Below, one piece after another: positions 26,889 to 35,871 of a stretch of 64,000 bases of DNA. Every line of letters starts with the position of its first letter. Position 1 is the first letter of the stretch. Location: positions 62,001 to 126,000 of the forward strand of contig NZ_JAIZAP010000002.1 of the NCBI RefSeq assembly GCF_020404745.1, given 5' to 3'. The notes beneath the pieces were generated by a model. The model searched no databases, was not told the DNA's origin, and worked only from the letters and a program-made list of their open reading frames with translations. This stretch comes from Aquibacillus saliphilus. GTDB lineage: Bacteria; Bacillota; Bacilli; Bacillales; Amphibacillaceae. The position numbers and the translations under genes were made by a program.

Positions 26889-29112
26889 AGTTGCTATTAT
26901 TCTAACGGCTTTCCTGTTTACCTTTGGCTTAAGTGGATTCTTTTTTCTTTCGAATAACGGTTATTATTACGCTCAAGAAAATTACTTTGAAACATCTGAA
27001 TTTCGAGCTGACATTGATGAATTTACAAGGTATTTAACTATCTATGAACTAAATAATATCCCGTTAGAGGAAGCAAAGAAATCAATAACAGTATCAGATG
27101 AAGAAATTAATGAACATCGTTACCGATATGGTGATCTCCCGCAACAAATTGATGAGATAAATCTTCAATATCAAAACTTAATTCAAGGGGCTCTTGATAC
27201 TGATAATCAGCAGGTAGCGGACGCTTACATAGCTGAAAGAGATGAAAAAATTAATGACATTACTAAGAATTTTGAGAGTGATGAGCATGTCGAAGCAAAG
27301 GTTGTTGCTGAAAAAGAGCAACAATTAAAGGAGTATTACGAGGAACGTGAAAATCAACGAGAGGAATTCACAAGCTACAAAAAAACCTTTCAGTACTACT
27401 TTGAAAATAGCTCAAGTGGGGAAGTATATACCAATTTGAATGAAGTGGAAGGGGAACCGTCGTTAGCTGATATAAATAAAACAAACATGATATATCTAAC
27501 CGGTTATCAGATGAGCGAAGAATATAGAGCGCACTTAAACAATAGCAGAGGCTATCCAGACTTTGTACTCTCATTAAATCCTAAAACTGGAACATTTGAA
27601 GGAAAGATAGGGATTCCTAACTCACTAACATCTGCGAACCAATATATGATGAAATATGAAAACTATAAAGTAGAGCAAATTATATTTTGGACAGTTGTAG
27701 CAACAAGTATTGTCGCGCTGTTTCTATCCTTTTATTTAATGAAAACTAGGAAGGGAATGCGCGAAGAGATTCGTAAATGGAGGTCATATTACAACAAGAT
27801 TCCCATCGACGTGCGAGCAGTTGTTTTTGGACTAACAACTATTGTGACTATTATTGCCATGTTTTTAATAGCAGATCAATCCTATAATATATTCGACTAT
27901 CCACTGAGTTATGGAGTGCCTTTAGCTGTTGGAATGATGATTGCATCAATTGGTTGGGCACTAACATTTATTCAAGCGAAATTTCTAATTGAACAAGTAA
28001 AAGATTGGAAGAATCTAAAAAACGAATGGGAGAAAAGCTTCCTATTTGAAGCAACGCAGTTTTTAAAACTGTTTTTTAATAAAGTCATCCGAGGCTTAAG
28101 TGAAGCATTTTTACACCAGAGTACCGGAACACAAGTGTTTATCGTATTAGGAATTGTATTTGGCTTGGGATTAGCATCAATTATGACTTTTGTACATCCG
28201 GTTTTTGTTATTTTCTATATCATCTTGCTTGGGGCTGTTGGACTACCACTAGCGATTGTTTTGATTAATCGTATTGGCTATTTTAATCGGATCATCGAAA
28301 AGACGAATGAATTGGCTGTTGGTAATTTAGGTCAAGACCTACAAATAACAGGAAAATCTGCACTTGCAACGCTCGCTAGTAATGTTAATGTGCTAAAACA
28401 TGGGGTGAAAGTATCACAAAATGAACAAGCAAAAAGTGAACGATTGAAAACAGAGTTGATAACTAATGTAAGTCATGATCTCAGAACACCACTTACATCG
28501 ATTATTACTTATACCGAGCTATTAAAAACAGTTGAAATAACAAATGAGGACAGTAAAGCATACCTTGAGATCATAGATCGTAAATCAAAGCGTTTGAAGG
28601 TGTTAATTGAGGATTTATTTGAAGTATCAAAAATGGCTAGCGGTAATATCGAATTGAAAAAGGAAAAGGTGGATCTTGTTCAGTTGCTACAACAAGCGTT
28701 AGCAGAATATGATGACACGATAATTGACTCTAATCTTAAGTTCAGAGTAACCAATTCTAAAAGACAAGTGTACTCACAAGTTGATGGACAAAAGCTATGG
28801 CGTGTATTCGATAATTTAATAGGAAATATCCTTAAATATTCGTTGGAAAACTCACGCGTCTATATTAATCTTTCAACACTTGATAATCAGGCCGTTCTTA
28901 CCTTTAAGAATATCTCGAAATATGAACTTGCAGAGGATAATAATGAACTATTTGAACGATTCAAACGAGGGGATACATCTCGACACACTGAAGGTTCAGG
29001 GCTTGGACTTGCGATTGCGCAATCGATCGTCGACCTTCATGGAGGCAGTCTTGAGATGGAGACTGATGGTGATTTGTTTAAGGTAAGTATCTTTTTGAAT
29101 TTACAGGAATAA
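26866..29112 (+). CDS. Multi-pass sensor histidine kinase
   Basis: A kinase of 748 residues. Order: membrane helix at about 7-28; outside domain of about 230 residues that is strongly charged and coiled-coil-like; then five or six membrane helices (about 265-465); a HAMP-like linker; HisKA with the phosphorylated His in NVSHDLRTPLTS (H537); and the ATPase domain with NLIGNILKYS, and GSGLGLAIAQSIVDLHGG. The TTG start overlaps the regulator gene by 23 bases, so the pair is coupled. The many central membrane helices are unusual for a VanS-like kinase and could themselves sense a membrane signal. The ligand is unknown and no target operon is adjacent. Confidence 0.9.
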   Translation: MATKWKSKVAIILTAFLFTFGLSGFFFLSNNGYYYAQENYFETSEFRADIDEFTRYLTIYELNNIPLEEAKKSITVSDEEINEHRYRYGDLPQQIDEINLQYQNLIQGALDTDNQQVADAYIAERDEKINDITKNFESDEHVEAKVVAEKEQQLKEYYEERENQREEFTSYKKTFQYYFENSSSGEVYTNLNEVEGEPSLADINKTNMIYLTGYQMSEEYRAHLNNSRGYPDFVLSLNPKTGTFEGKIGIPNSLTSANQYMMKYENYKVEQIIFWTVVATSIVALFLSFYLMKTRKGMREEIRKWRSYYNKIPIDVRAVVFGLTTIVTIIAMFLIADQSYNIFDYPLSYGVPLAVGMMIASIGWALTFIQAKFLIEQVKDWKNLKNEWEKSFLFEATQFLKLFFNKVIRGLSEAFLHQSTGTQVFIVLGIVFGLGLASIMTFVHPVFVIFYIILLGAVGLPLAIVLINRIGYFNRIIEKTNELAVGNLGQDLQITGKSALATLASNVNVLKHGVKVSQNEQAKSERLKTELITNVSHDLRTPLTSIITYTELLKTVEITNEDSKAYLEIIDRKSKRLKVLIEDLFEVSKMASGNIELKKEKVDLVQLLQQALAEYDDTIIDSNLKFRVTNSKRQVYSQVDGQKLWRVFDNLIGNILKYSLENSRVYINLSTLDNQAVLTFKNISKYELAEDNNELFERFKRGDTSRHTEGSGLGLAIAQSIVDLHGGSLEMETDGDLFKVSIFLNLQE

Positions 29113-29151
29113 GATAATTAATTTTTTCGTTAGATTGGGGGAGCGAGATTT

Positions 29152-29667
29152 GTGAGCACGTTTGATTTTACAGACTTATATCATTTGCATTATAAGAAGT
29201 TGTTTCATTTGAGTTACTCGATTATTAGAGACCGACAGCTTGCAGAGGATGTTGTTCAAGAAACCTTTATCAAAGCGATGCAGCATGTTAAATCAATTGA
29301 AGAAGAAAACAAAATTGGTGCTTGGTTATCTGTGATAGCAACAAGAACTGCGATTGATTTTATTCGCAAGGAGAGGAAAAAACAGGGGATACCTATGGAC
29401 CAGGAGATGCTTGAATTCTTAGGGAAAGAAATGAAGCAAAATGTGGAGGAAGAAGTTGAAGTCGCTGTATTCATTGACCAAGTTAAAAGCATCATCAAAA
29501 ACTTGACGGTCGACTATCAAGATGTGCTCAGCCTTCGGTTATGGAAAGGGCTAAAGGAACAAGAGATTGCGCGTATCCTAGACCTTAAACCATGTACCGT
29601 AAAAACAAGGATTTACAGAGCGAGGAAACAATTAAAAGTGCTATTTCTAGAACGGATGAGTGCTTAA
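29152..29667 (+). CDS. ECF sigma factor without adjacent anti-sigma gene
   Basis: A sigma factor of 171 residues: region 2 YKKLFHLSYSIIRDRQLAEDVVQETFIKA (about 14-42) and region 4 LTVDYQDVLSLRLWKGLKEQEIARILDLKPCTVKTRIYRARKQL (about 117-160). The GTG start at 29152 follows GGGGGAGCGAG. It lies 39 bases behind the histidine kinase gene and may be part of that operon. The next gene is on the other strand, so no partner anti-sigma factor is encoded downstream, unlike the sigma gene at 20775. Control could be by transcription through the two-component system; that is inference. Confidence 0.9.
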   Translation: MSTFDFTDLYHLHYKKLFHLSYSIIRDRQLAEDVVQETFIKAMQHVKSIEEENKIGAWLSVIATRTAIDFIRKERKKQGIPMDQEMLEFLGKEMKQNVEEEVEVAVFIDQVKSIIKNLTVDYQDVLSLRLWKGLKEQEIARILDLKPCTVKTRIYRARKQLKVLFLERMSA

Positions 29668-29676
29668 CTTGTCAGC

Positions 29677-29708
29677 AAGAACAGGCGGAAAGATCCACCT
29701 GTTCTTTT
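29677..29708. terminator. Terminator between the ECF sigma gene and the DUF2812 gene
   Basis: Stem AAGAACAGG / CCTGTTCTT with further G-C pairs inside, 12-base loop, TTTT behind. Convergent genes on both sides. Confidence 0.75.
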
Positions 29709-29714
29709 AGTCTA

Positions 29715-30902
29715 TTAGTTCAGGGAGAAAGCCTTAGCCTCTGTCACTGCAATTATATCTTTTGTTGAATTCATTCCATAATAACTAATATGATAGACAA
29801 TGTTGTTATTTCTGGCAATCAAACCAATCATAGTATCCTCTTCTTTAATCCACAATTCATCAAATGGACTATCTACTAGTTGATAGTTCTCATTGAAATA
29901 GGTGTTTTCTTGCTTTAAATTTTGCAGGAAATGTTTGGCTAGCCAGACACTTCTAACCTGATAGCCATATGACCTAATCGATGGTTGATATGTACCACTA
30001 TCGTCCTCCCACAATACACCGGGAACTTCTACCTTTTGCTGTAATTCATATTGTTTAGGTACTAGAATGCTGGAATTCTCTGCATAATAATTATCAATGC
30101 TTCCACGGAATTCGTCATTATCCGGAATTTCTTTGTAATTGGTTTCACCGAGGATGTCAGAGATCTCGACAACAGGAAGTTGATAATTTGGTATATCCTG
30201 GTATGAGTTGTCTGAAAGGTTAATAGTTTTAAGAATGTTAAATACTAAGAATGCAGATAGAAAGATAATTAAACTCATTCCAAGCCACTTATTTCGATTC
30301 CTTTTTTTATTATGGTTCGCCCCGTGTTTAAGTAAGGTTCCAGATTCTAACTGTTTCATCAATTTTGACATATGGATCATACCAGTAACCATAGTATAAC
30401 TTATAAAGACATGGGATATTATTATTATAAATGGTGATAGAAAGTCATCTTCTAGATAATTTCTAACCGGACTAATTTGCAGCATTAACATTGCTAATAC
30501 AATTATGATAGTTGATAATAGTAAAGCAAGTACTGCCCTAGTAGTAAGATCTTTTTTTAAGAGTTTAAGTGTTTCCGCCTGTTCAAATGGATCAGTATGA
30601 AGTTCATTACTATACTCCCGGTTCAATTGTCTAAACACCTGGATATATCCTCTAGAAGCTACATGTTTCCAGTCTGATTGTCTGTAGATTTCAATTCTCT
30701 CATCTTCATATGTATAAGGAATTTTAAATACATCACAGCGGTACTTCACTTTTTGTGGTTCTGTTTGTTCAAATGTTGCAATCCATTTGCCGATATCAAT
30801 CAGTTTCCATCCACTTAATTCCATATGAGAAAACCAGTCTGCTTGTTCTTCGATATCCCATAGATCAAGCCACATTACTTTTCTTTTTAGCTTATTCCCC
30901 AC
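29715..30902 (-). CDS. DUF2812 membrane protein
   Basis: A protein of 395 residues from the GTG at 30902, which lies four bases behind the padR stop with AAGGAGG inside the padR end. The N-terminal 130 residues are the DUF2812 domain (WDIEEQADWFSHMELSGWKLIDIGKWIATFEQ...), followed by two membrane helices (about 138-175), a cytoplasmic stretch, a third helix (about 212-230) and an outside part of about 150 residues. DUF2812 proteins are nearly always encoded beside PadR regulators, as here. The function is unknown. Confidence 0.85.
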   Translation of the reverse strand: MGNKLKRKVMWLDLWDIEEQADWFSHMELSGWKLIDIGKWIATFEQTEPQKVKYRCDVFKIPYTYEDERIEIYRQSDWKHVASRGYIQVFRQLNREYSNELHTDPFEQAETLKLLKKDLTTRAVLALLLSTIIIVLAMLMLQISPVRNYLEDDFLSPFIIIISHVFISYTMVTGMIHMSKLMKQLESGTLLKHGANHNKKRNRNKWLGMSLIIFLSAFLVFNILKTINLSDNSYQDIPNYQLPVVEISDILGETNYKEIPDNDEFRGSIDNYYAENSSILVPKQYELQQKVEVPGVLWEDDSGTYQPSIRSYGYQVRSVWLAKHFLQNLKQENTYFNENYQLVDSPFDELWIKEEDTMIGLIARNNNIVYHISYYGMNSTKDIIAVTEAKAFSLN

Positions 30903-30906
30903 TAGA

Positions 30907-31221
30907 TTATTCCTCCTTAAATAAGAGCTTTCCATCCAAGACCATCTGTTTAAGTCTAAGATATTCATTTAACCAAGCTTGTCGGCCAAGCTCAGAAATT
31001 TGATAGATCTTTCTTCTTCCATCTGCTTCCTCTAGGACAATCAGTTTCTCTTTTTGCAGTCGTTTCAATATACCATAAAGTGTTCCAGGGCCCATATCTA
31101 CTCTATTATTTGACACCTGTTTAACGGCATCCATGACTGCATAACCATGAAGTGGTTTACTTAAAGCTAAAAGAACATAATACATAGCTTCTGTCATTGG
31201 TGTCGGTTGGCTACCTGGCAT
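30907..31221 (-). CDS. PadR-family regulator
   Basis: A winged-helix repressor of 104 residues: TEAMYYVLLALSKPLHGYAVMDAVKQVSNNRVDMGPGTLYGILKRLQKEKLIVLEE is the PadR domain, then a short dimerisation helix. The ATG at 31221 (MPGSQPTPMTE) is chosen with AAGGTG upstream; the open frame to 31305 runs through the promoter and is not coding. The operator-like palindrome at 31247-31278 indicates autoregulation of the padR-DUF2812 operon. Confidence 0.9.
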   Translation of the reverse strand: MPGSQPTPMTEAMYYVLLALSKPLHGYAVMDAVKQVSNNRVDMGPGTLYGILKRLQKEKLIVLEEADGRRKIYQISELGRQAWLNEYLRLKQMVLDGKLLFKEE

Positions 31222-31246
31222 TTCATCACCTTCTACTATTCGCATT

Positions 31247-31278
31247 ATTATGTATCGCGATATATCGCATGACATAAT
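31247..31278 (-). promoter_or_regulatory. PadR operator-like palindrome
   Basis: A 32-base palindrome in which 13 of 16 pairs match: outer arms ATTATGT/ACATAAT and a perfect inner GCGATATATCGC. ATGT...ACAT is the typical PadR half-site pair. Confidence 0.65.
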
Positions 31279-31305
31279 AGTAACGTTCCTCATGTCACCT
31301 GTCAA
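31277..31305 (-). promoter_or_regulatory. SigA promoter of padR-DUF2812
   Basis: Minus strand: TTGACA at 31305-31300, 17-base spacer, TACTAT at 31282-31277, touching the palindrome. Confidence 0.7.
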
Positions 31306-31419
31306 TACTGTATCAGGTCAGTAATTGATTAGTTAAGTTAGTACAATCCAACATCAGAGGAGTCAGGTTTAGTTTATTTTGGAAGCTTATTCACTTTTAA
31401 TTCAAAAAAGTAGCGCTTG

Positions 31420-31451
31420 GTATTAATACTTACTGATATTTACAGTATAAT
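31420..31451 (+). promoter_or_regulatory. Promoter region of the first degV gene
   Basis: TATAAT at 31446-31451 and a perfect palindrome GTATTAATAC at 31420-31429 over the -35 region. The other degV gene has the same TATTAATACTT at the same place relative to its promoter. Confidence 0.45.
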
Positions 31452-31480
31452 TTAAGGAAACAATAAAGGGAGCGGGGGAT

Positions 31481-32356
31481 ATGATGGATAGAAAGAAAAT
31501 AGCATTTGTAACGGACAGTACCGTCTATTTAACAGAATCCTTACGTAGGCATCCTGATGTCTATGTTGTACCTATTATTGTTATTTCCGAAGGCTGTCAA
31601 TATGAAGATGGAGTTAATTTATCTTCTGAAAAATTATATGACATCATTCGAAGTAACAATGAAATTCCAAAGACTTCTCAACCGTCTATAGGCACGTTTG
31701 AAAAGTTATATGAGCAACTGAAAAAGGATTATGATCATGCGATAGCTATTCATATTTCAAGTAAGTTAAGTGGTACCTTAGCTAGCTCTACCGCTGGAAA
31801 AAATCATGTTGGTTTTCATGTAGAAGTGGTTGATTCATTATCCCTATCCTATGCGATTACAACACTTATTGATAAAGGGCTAGAATTAGTAAATCAAGAT
31901 GTTGAAGTAAAGGAAATCGCTAATCAACTAAGAGAAGAAGCAAGCCGGTCAAGAAACCTAATTTTGTTAGATAGCTTAGAGCAATTGTATAAAGGTGGAA
32001 GAATGTCTGGAATTCAGTTTTTGCTAGGCAATTTCCTGAAAATTAAACCAATTCTCAGCGTTAATTCAGAAGGGAATCTAGGACTGTTTGAGCGGGTCCG
32101 CTCAGAAAAGAAAGCGGTAAATAGAATAGTAGGCTTATTGAAGCAATCATCCGAAGAAAACATTGTTAAACAAGTTCAAATTATGCACGGGAATGTCTTA
32201 GATAAAGCAGAGTCATTAAAACAAAGAATTAAAAAAGTAATACCCGAGATTGATGTTGTAATTGGTGAAGTTAATTCTTCATTAGCTGTTCATGCAGGTG
32301 AAGGTACCCTTGCAATTTTATGGCATTTAAAAGAGAAGAGAGTCCAAAAATTTTAG
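31481..32356 (+). CDS. DegV-family fatty-acid-binding protein
   Basis: A protein of 291 residues with the DegV fold: opening FVTDSTVYL, the lipid-contacting SQPSIGTFEKLYEQL, HISSKLSGTLASSTAG, and the DSLEQLYKGGRMSG motif. DegV proteins (FakB type) bind a fatty acid and offer it to the kinase FakA for entry into phospholipids. A close paralogue is encoded at 38319 (about two thirds identical by eye). ATG ATG starts follow GGGAGCGGGGG. No fakA gene is in the window. Monocistronic. Confidence 0.93.
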   Translation: MMDRKKIAFVTDSTVYLTESLRRHPDVYVVPIIVISEGCQYEDGVNLSSEKLYDIIRSNNEIPKTSQPSIGTFEKLYEQLKKDYDHAIAIHISSKLSGTLASSTAGKNHVGFHVEVVDSLSLSYAITTLIDKGLELVNQDVEVKEIANQLREEASRSRNLILLDSLEQLYKGGRMSGIQFLLGNFLKIKPILSVNSEGNLGLFERVRSEKKAVNRIVGLLKQSSEENIVKQVQIMHGNVLDKAESLKQRIKKVIPEIDVVIGEVNSSLAVHAGEGTLAILWHLKEKRVQKF

Positions 32357-32383
32357 CGGAACAGCCTTAAATGTTACATGTAT

Positions 32384-32416
32384 AAAAAAGCGTACAACCA
32401 TAATGGCTGTACGCTT
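32384..32416 (-). terminator. Terminator of doxX copy 1
   Basis: Stem AAGCGTACA / TGTACGCTT plus further pairs, followed on the minus strand by TTTT. Confidence 0.8.
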
Positions 32417-32420
32417 AATT

Positions 32421-32933
32421 TTAAACTTCTGCAGTTTTTCTAACCTCTTTATTCGTTTTCTTAGCAAGTAACGTTTTAAGGTAAGGCATTGCATATCTAT
32501 CTAAACCGTATTTTCCAGCATTTGCTCCAGCAACTAGTAAGAAGATTGTTAGTAAAATCATTTGTCCGTTTGTGCTAACTGTTCCACTGAACAAGAATGC
32601 AAAATTCATTGTAATCCCCATTAATGCAGCGAAGTTAGTAAATAGACCAAGAACTAGCGCGATACCCACAAGTACTTCACCCCACATAACAAGGAAAGAA
32701 AATAGTCCTGCATTTGGTAAAGCGACGTTTTCTAAAAATGCTGCCCACCAACCTTGAACGGCTGGGTGATCTCCAGTAGATTGTGCGATGGCGCCGTGTA
32801 GGAATCCACTTGCATCAAAACCGCCACCAGTTATTTTACCCCAACCACCTGTAATCCAAGAATACCCAAGATAGATACGAATAATTGCTAATACTCCAGC
32901 TACAATAGTATTTCTTCTTAAAAATTCAAACAT
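32421..32933 (-). CDS. DoxX family membrane protein, copy 1
   Basis: A protein of about 170 residues with four membrane helices and the DoxX pattern RIYLGYSWITGGWGKITGGGFDASGFL, PAVQGWWAAFLENVALPNAGLFSFLVMWGEVLVGIAL. DoxX proteins such as CatD/MhqP help against thiol and quinone stress; the reaction is not well known. The protein is identical to the copy at 58242 and very similar to that at 54913. GGAG lies 9 bases before the second ATG (32933) and only 3 before the first (32939), so the second is taken. Monocistronic with its own terminator; an 18-bp motif is present twice upstream. Confidence 0.9.
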   Translation of the reverse strand: MFEFLRRNTIVAGVLAIIRIYLGYSWITGGWGKITGGGFDASGFLHGAIAQSTGDHPAVQGWWAAFLENVALPNAGLFSFLVMWGEVLVGIALVLGLFTNFAALMGITMNFAFLFSGTVSTNGQMILLTIFLLVAGANAGKYGLDRYAMPYLKTLLAKKTNKEVRKTAEV

Positions 32934-32960
32934 GTTCATCCACTCCCAATTTATAATTTA

Positions 32961-33073
32961 TTTGTTCATCATTTCACATATAAAACTTCAAGAATTCTTG
33001 TTTGTTGTCTTTCTATATTTATATATTAACATGTATAAAAAGTATATAAAATAAGTTTGTTCATAATTTCACA
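32961..33073 (-). promoter_or_regulatory. Paired 18-bp motif upstream of doxX copy 1
   Basis: TTTGTTCATCATTTCACA at 32961-32978 and TTTGTTCATAATTTCACA at 33056-33073 (plus strand), 95 bases apart. The same pair occurs upstream of the other two doxX genes. Probably a regulator site; the promoter between them is not clear. Confidence 0.55.
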
Positions 33074-33291
33074 ATTAGGCAATAAATTTATGACAAGTTA
33101 GTGAAGATTAAAAAATATTCTTGACAAGTTAAAAAACATAGGTTTTAAGTGAAATTAGTTGTGTTAAAATCAAATGTTGTCTATAGATGGAAACAACTTG
33201 TTTAGTGACGATTGGTAAGGGGGAAATATAGTAGACGCTACTTGAATTAGCGTTCAGTATAGGCTAAGATACTATTCTATTCGATCGTTAT

Positions 33292-35484
33292 ATGAAGTTT
33301 TTGAAAAGGTTGATAAAATTAATGAAACAACTACATATGAAGTATCACTGGCTTGGCAGACTTGTTGCGTCTGATCCAGGTAGAAAAAGGTTTCAACAAG
33401 CAGGAAAAGCAACGATGAGTTTGATATCATCAGTTTTTTCCATGCTGTTTATTTTGACTATTTCAGGGTTTGAATTATTTACTCCTGCAATAGTGGCCGG
33501 AATGATCGGTTTGTTTGGAATTATGGCTGTTACTGATGAAAGAAAAAAAGAAAAAAAAGGAACTACTTTATTATTAGGTATTTCAGCGGCGATTGGACTT
33601 ACGCTAGGCTCCATGTTAGCAGAAAACCCTTATTATATTGGAACATTAATGGTTCTTATTATGTTTAGTGCCTTTTATTTTTCACGATTTGGATCTCGTT
33701 ACTTCACTCTTGGTATGATTAGCTTTATGATGGCTTATATTGCTTCAGTTTTAAAGCTTTCACCAGATCAGTTTTTATGGTTTTATTTAGGTATTGCACT
33801 TGGTGTGTTTTTTGCTTATTTGTATAATTTTATCATTTTTAAAGACTCTGCTCACATGCTAAGAAGAAGTATGCAGTCCTATCACATCCAAGCCAATCTT
33901 ACGCTTAACATATTGATTGAAATGATCCAAGATCCAGCAAGGAGTCAGAAACGAAAAACTAACCTTGAAAAAAATGTTCACAAATTAAATGAATATGCGA
34001 GAAATGTTTCAAACGATCTAACGGAACAAGATGTGCAATTGATTTGGCCAGGTCTTGGCGTCTCACAGTTACGACTGTATCTTTTTGATACAGCGATGCT
34101 TATCGAGACACTGACAAATTCGTTTGAAAAATTAAAAACAGCAGATGCACTAGAAACGAAGGAATTGAGACGCTTACTGGCATGGGTAGTTAAAACAGTT
34201 CGCGATGCTGAGGTGCTTGCCTCAAGCTATAAAAAACAGAATTTAAAAGATGCTGAAACAGCAGTACAAGGACTCCGCCTTGTCTTAACAGAACTTCAAG
34301 CAGATACAAGTAAAACAAGAAATTGGCTATATTTAATTCGACGAATAGAATCTATTGCCAATCATGTTATTAAAAGTGCGGTAAGTATTCAACAGTCCCT
34401 TAGTGTAGGCGAAATGGTTGAATCAAATATGGAGGAACTTGGAGGAAATGAGGTTTCTGAGGAAAATGATAAAGGCTTGAAGCCGACAACAAGAAAGGCA
34501 TATCAAGCTTTAGTTGCCGGTTCGTTATCCATTTTTGTTGGCTATATTATTTCACCTATTCAGCCATACTGGGTTATTCTAACTGCTTTTATTGTTTTAC
34601 TAGGAACAGAATCCGTTGGTCGAACTTATATTAAGGGTTTTCAACGATCACTAGGAACGATATTTGGTGCGATTTTAGGATTTTTACTTGCAAAGATTAT
34701 ATCCGGCCACACGGAAATACAAATAACATTATTATTTGCAGTTGTGTTTTTAGCGTTTTACTTTTTAACAGTATCCTACACGATAATGAGTTTATTTATA
34801 ACAATTTTGATTGCGTTTATGTATGATATTTTACTTGGCGGAATTAGTTATCAACTATTAGCTGCTCGTGTGATTGACACGATTGTTGGTGCTGGAATTG
34901 CTCTTGGTGCTTCTGCACTTGTTTTTCCGAAAAAGACAACGGAGAAGGTTTCTGACAATTTTATTGATTATTTAACTAAACTGAATCCGTATGTTCACGA
35001 CTACTTAAGAAGTTTTAGAGAAGATGTGGATGTAAAGCGTCTTTCAGGAAATGCCTTTGATTTGGATCAAAAACTTTATTTAATAAAGGATGCAGCTCAA
35101 TCTCTTCTTAGGAGGCCAGGTGCTCTTAGTTATTCTGAGCTTGCCCATTGGATAACAATATTTACTGCAATTAATTATTATGCAAAGCATTTAGTTGCTT
35201 CCTCCTATCAAAAAGAATTTGAATATCCAGAGGAGTTAGAAGGGGATTTTAGAAAGATAGAAAAACAATTGAATCACAACATTAATTTGTTAAGCAAATT
35301 GATTACTAGCACGGAAAGTTATGGTATTGTCTATAGTTTAACAGCACAAAGAGAACGAATTGAACGCCTTGCCCCTCGTGGACAAGAGTCTCAGCCTGAT
35401 TTAATTCACCATCTTTATTATGTTTGGAAATTGAACAAATCAATCGTCATGTTAGCTGTTGAGATGGGGGCTAAAGTGAAGTAA
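33292..35484 (+). CDS. FUSC-family transporter (aromatic acid exporter type)
   Basis: A protein of 730 residues in two repeats: a membrane block of six helices (about 42-180), a cytoplasmic helical domain (about 190-400), a second membrane block (about 408-545, PTTRKAYQALVAGSLSIFVGYIISPIQPYWVILTAFIVLLG...) and a cytoplasmic tail. This is the layout of the FUSC/ArAE exporters such as AaeB and the Bacillus YhgE/YccS-like proteins. No good RBS stands before the first ATG; AAAAGG before the ATG at 33322 makes that a possible start. The gene is single. Substrate unknown; aromatic acid or other weak acid export is the family role. Confidence 0.85.
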   Translation: MKFLKRLIKLMKQLHMKYHWLGRLVASDPGRKRFQQAGKATMSLISSVFSMLFILTISGFELFTPAIVAGMIGLFGIMAVTDERKKEKKGTTLLLGISAAIGLTLGSMLAENPYYIGTLMVLIMFSAFYFSRFGSRYFTLGMISFMMAYIASVLKLSPDQFLWFYLGIALGVFFAYLYNFIIFKDSAHMLRRSMQSYHIQANLTLNILIEMIQDPARSQKRKTNLEKNVHKLNEYARNVSNDLTEQDVQLIWPGLGVSQLRLYLFDTAMLIETLTNSFEKLKTADALETKELRRLLAWVVKTVRDAEVLASSYKKQNLKDAETAVQGLRLVLTELQADTSKTRNWLYLIRRIESIANHVIKSAVSIQQSLSVGEMVESNMEELGGNEVSEENDKGLKPTTRKAYQALVAGSLSIFVGYIISPIQPYWVILTAFIVLLGTESVGRTYIKGFQRSLGTIFGAILGFLLAKIISGHTEIQITLLFAVVFLAFYFLTVSYTIMSLFITILIAFMYDILLGGISYQLLAARVIDTIVGAGIALGASALVFPKKTTEKVSDNFIDYLTKLNPYVHDYLRSFREDVDVKRLSGNAFDLDQKLYLIKDAAQSLLRRPGALSYSELAHWITIFTAINYYAKHLVASSYQKEFEYPEELEGDFRKIEKQLNHNINLLSKLITSTESYGIVYSLTAQRERIERLAPRGQESQPDLIHHLYYVWKLNKSIVMLAVEMGAKVK

Positions 35485-35559
35485 TAAATGAAACTCATGA
35501 AAGGCAGTGGAATCAAAGTTTGATTCCACTGCCTTTCACTGTAAACATTATTTTTTTGA

Positions 35560-35871
35560 TTATGAGATTAATTTGAGACCTACAGCAGAGGAGAGTATCA
35601 TTGCAATAAACAAAAGTCTTTTCCACTCTCTAGGTTCTCCGTACAATAACATGCCCAAAACCGTCGACCCGACAGTACCAATACCCGTCCAGATACCGTA
35701 AACAGTACCCATTGGTAATGTTTGCATGGCATAAGATAAAAGAAAGAGACTCCCACCAAAAGTAGTAACGAGGTAAAAGGCAGCATTCTTTTTTTTCATT
35801 GCTAAACGCTTTATATTTATAACTCCAATGACCTCAAAAATACCTGCTACAATAATTGCAAACCAATCCAT
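35560..35871 (-). CDS. ykkD: SMR-family efflux subunit (YkkD-like)
   Basis: A four-helix small multidrug resistance protein of 103 residues with the membrane Glu in AGIFEVIGVI (residue 13). The run LLSYAMQTLPMGTVYGIWTGIGTVGS and the end AMILSSAVGLKLIS match B. subtilis YkkD closely. Its ATG directly follows the stop codon of the ykkC-like gene, so the two form the heterodimer pair. YkkCD is a drug and guanidine-related exporter. The usual guanidine-I riboswitch is not seen upstream of the pair. Confidence 0.92.
   Translation of the reverse strand: MDWFAIIVAGIFEVIGVINIKRLAMKKKNAAFYLVTTFGGSLFLLSYAMQTLPMGTVYGIWTGIGTVGSTVLGMLLYGEPREWKRLLFIAMILSSAVGLKLIS

Larger units (their letters stand above)
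32381..33110. repeat. 730-bp duplication, copy 1 (doxX with flanks)
   Basis: Matches 58202-58931 over its full 730 bases with nine substitutions and no gap, same orientation. Contains terminator, doxX gene, RBS and upstream region. Confidence 0.95.

Noticed and set aside
32961-33073. Rex operator reading of the doxX motif
   Set aside because: Only about 13 of 18 positions fit the Rex palindrome and the right half fails, so I left the regulator unnamed.
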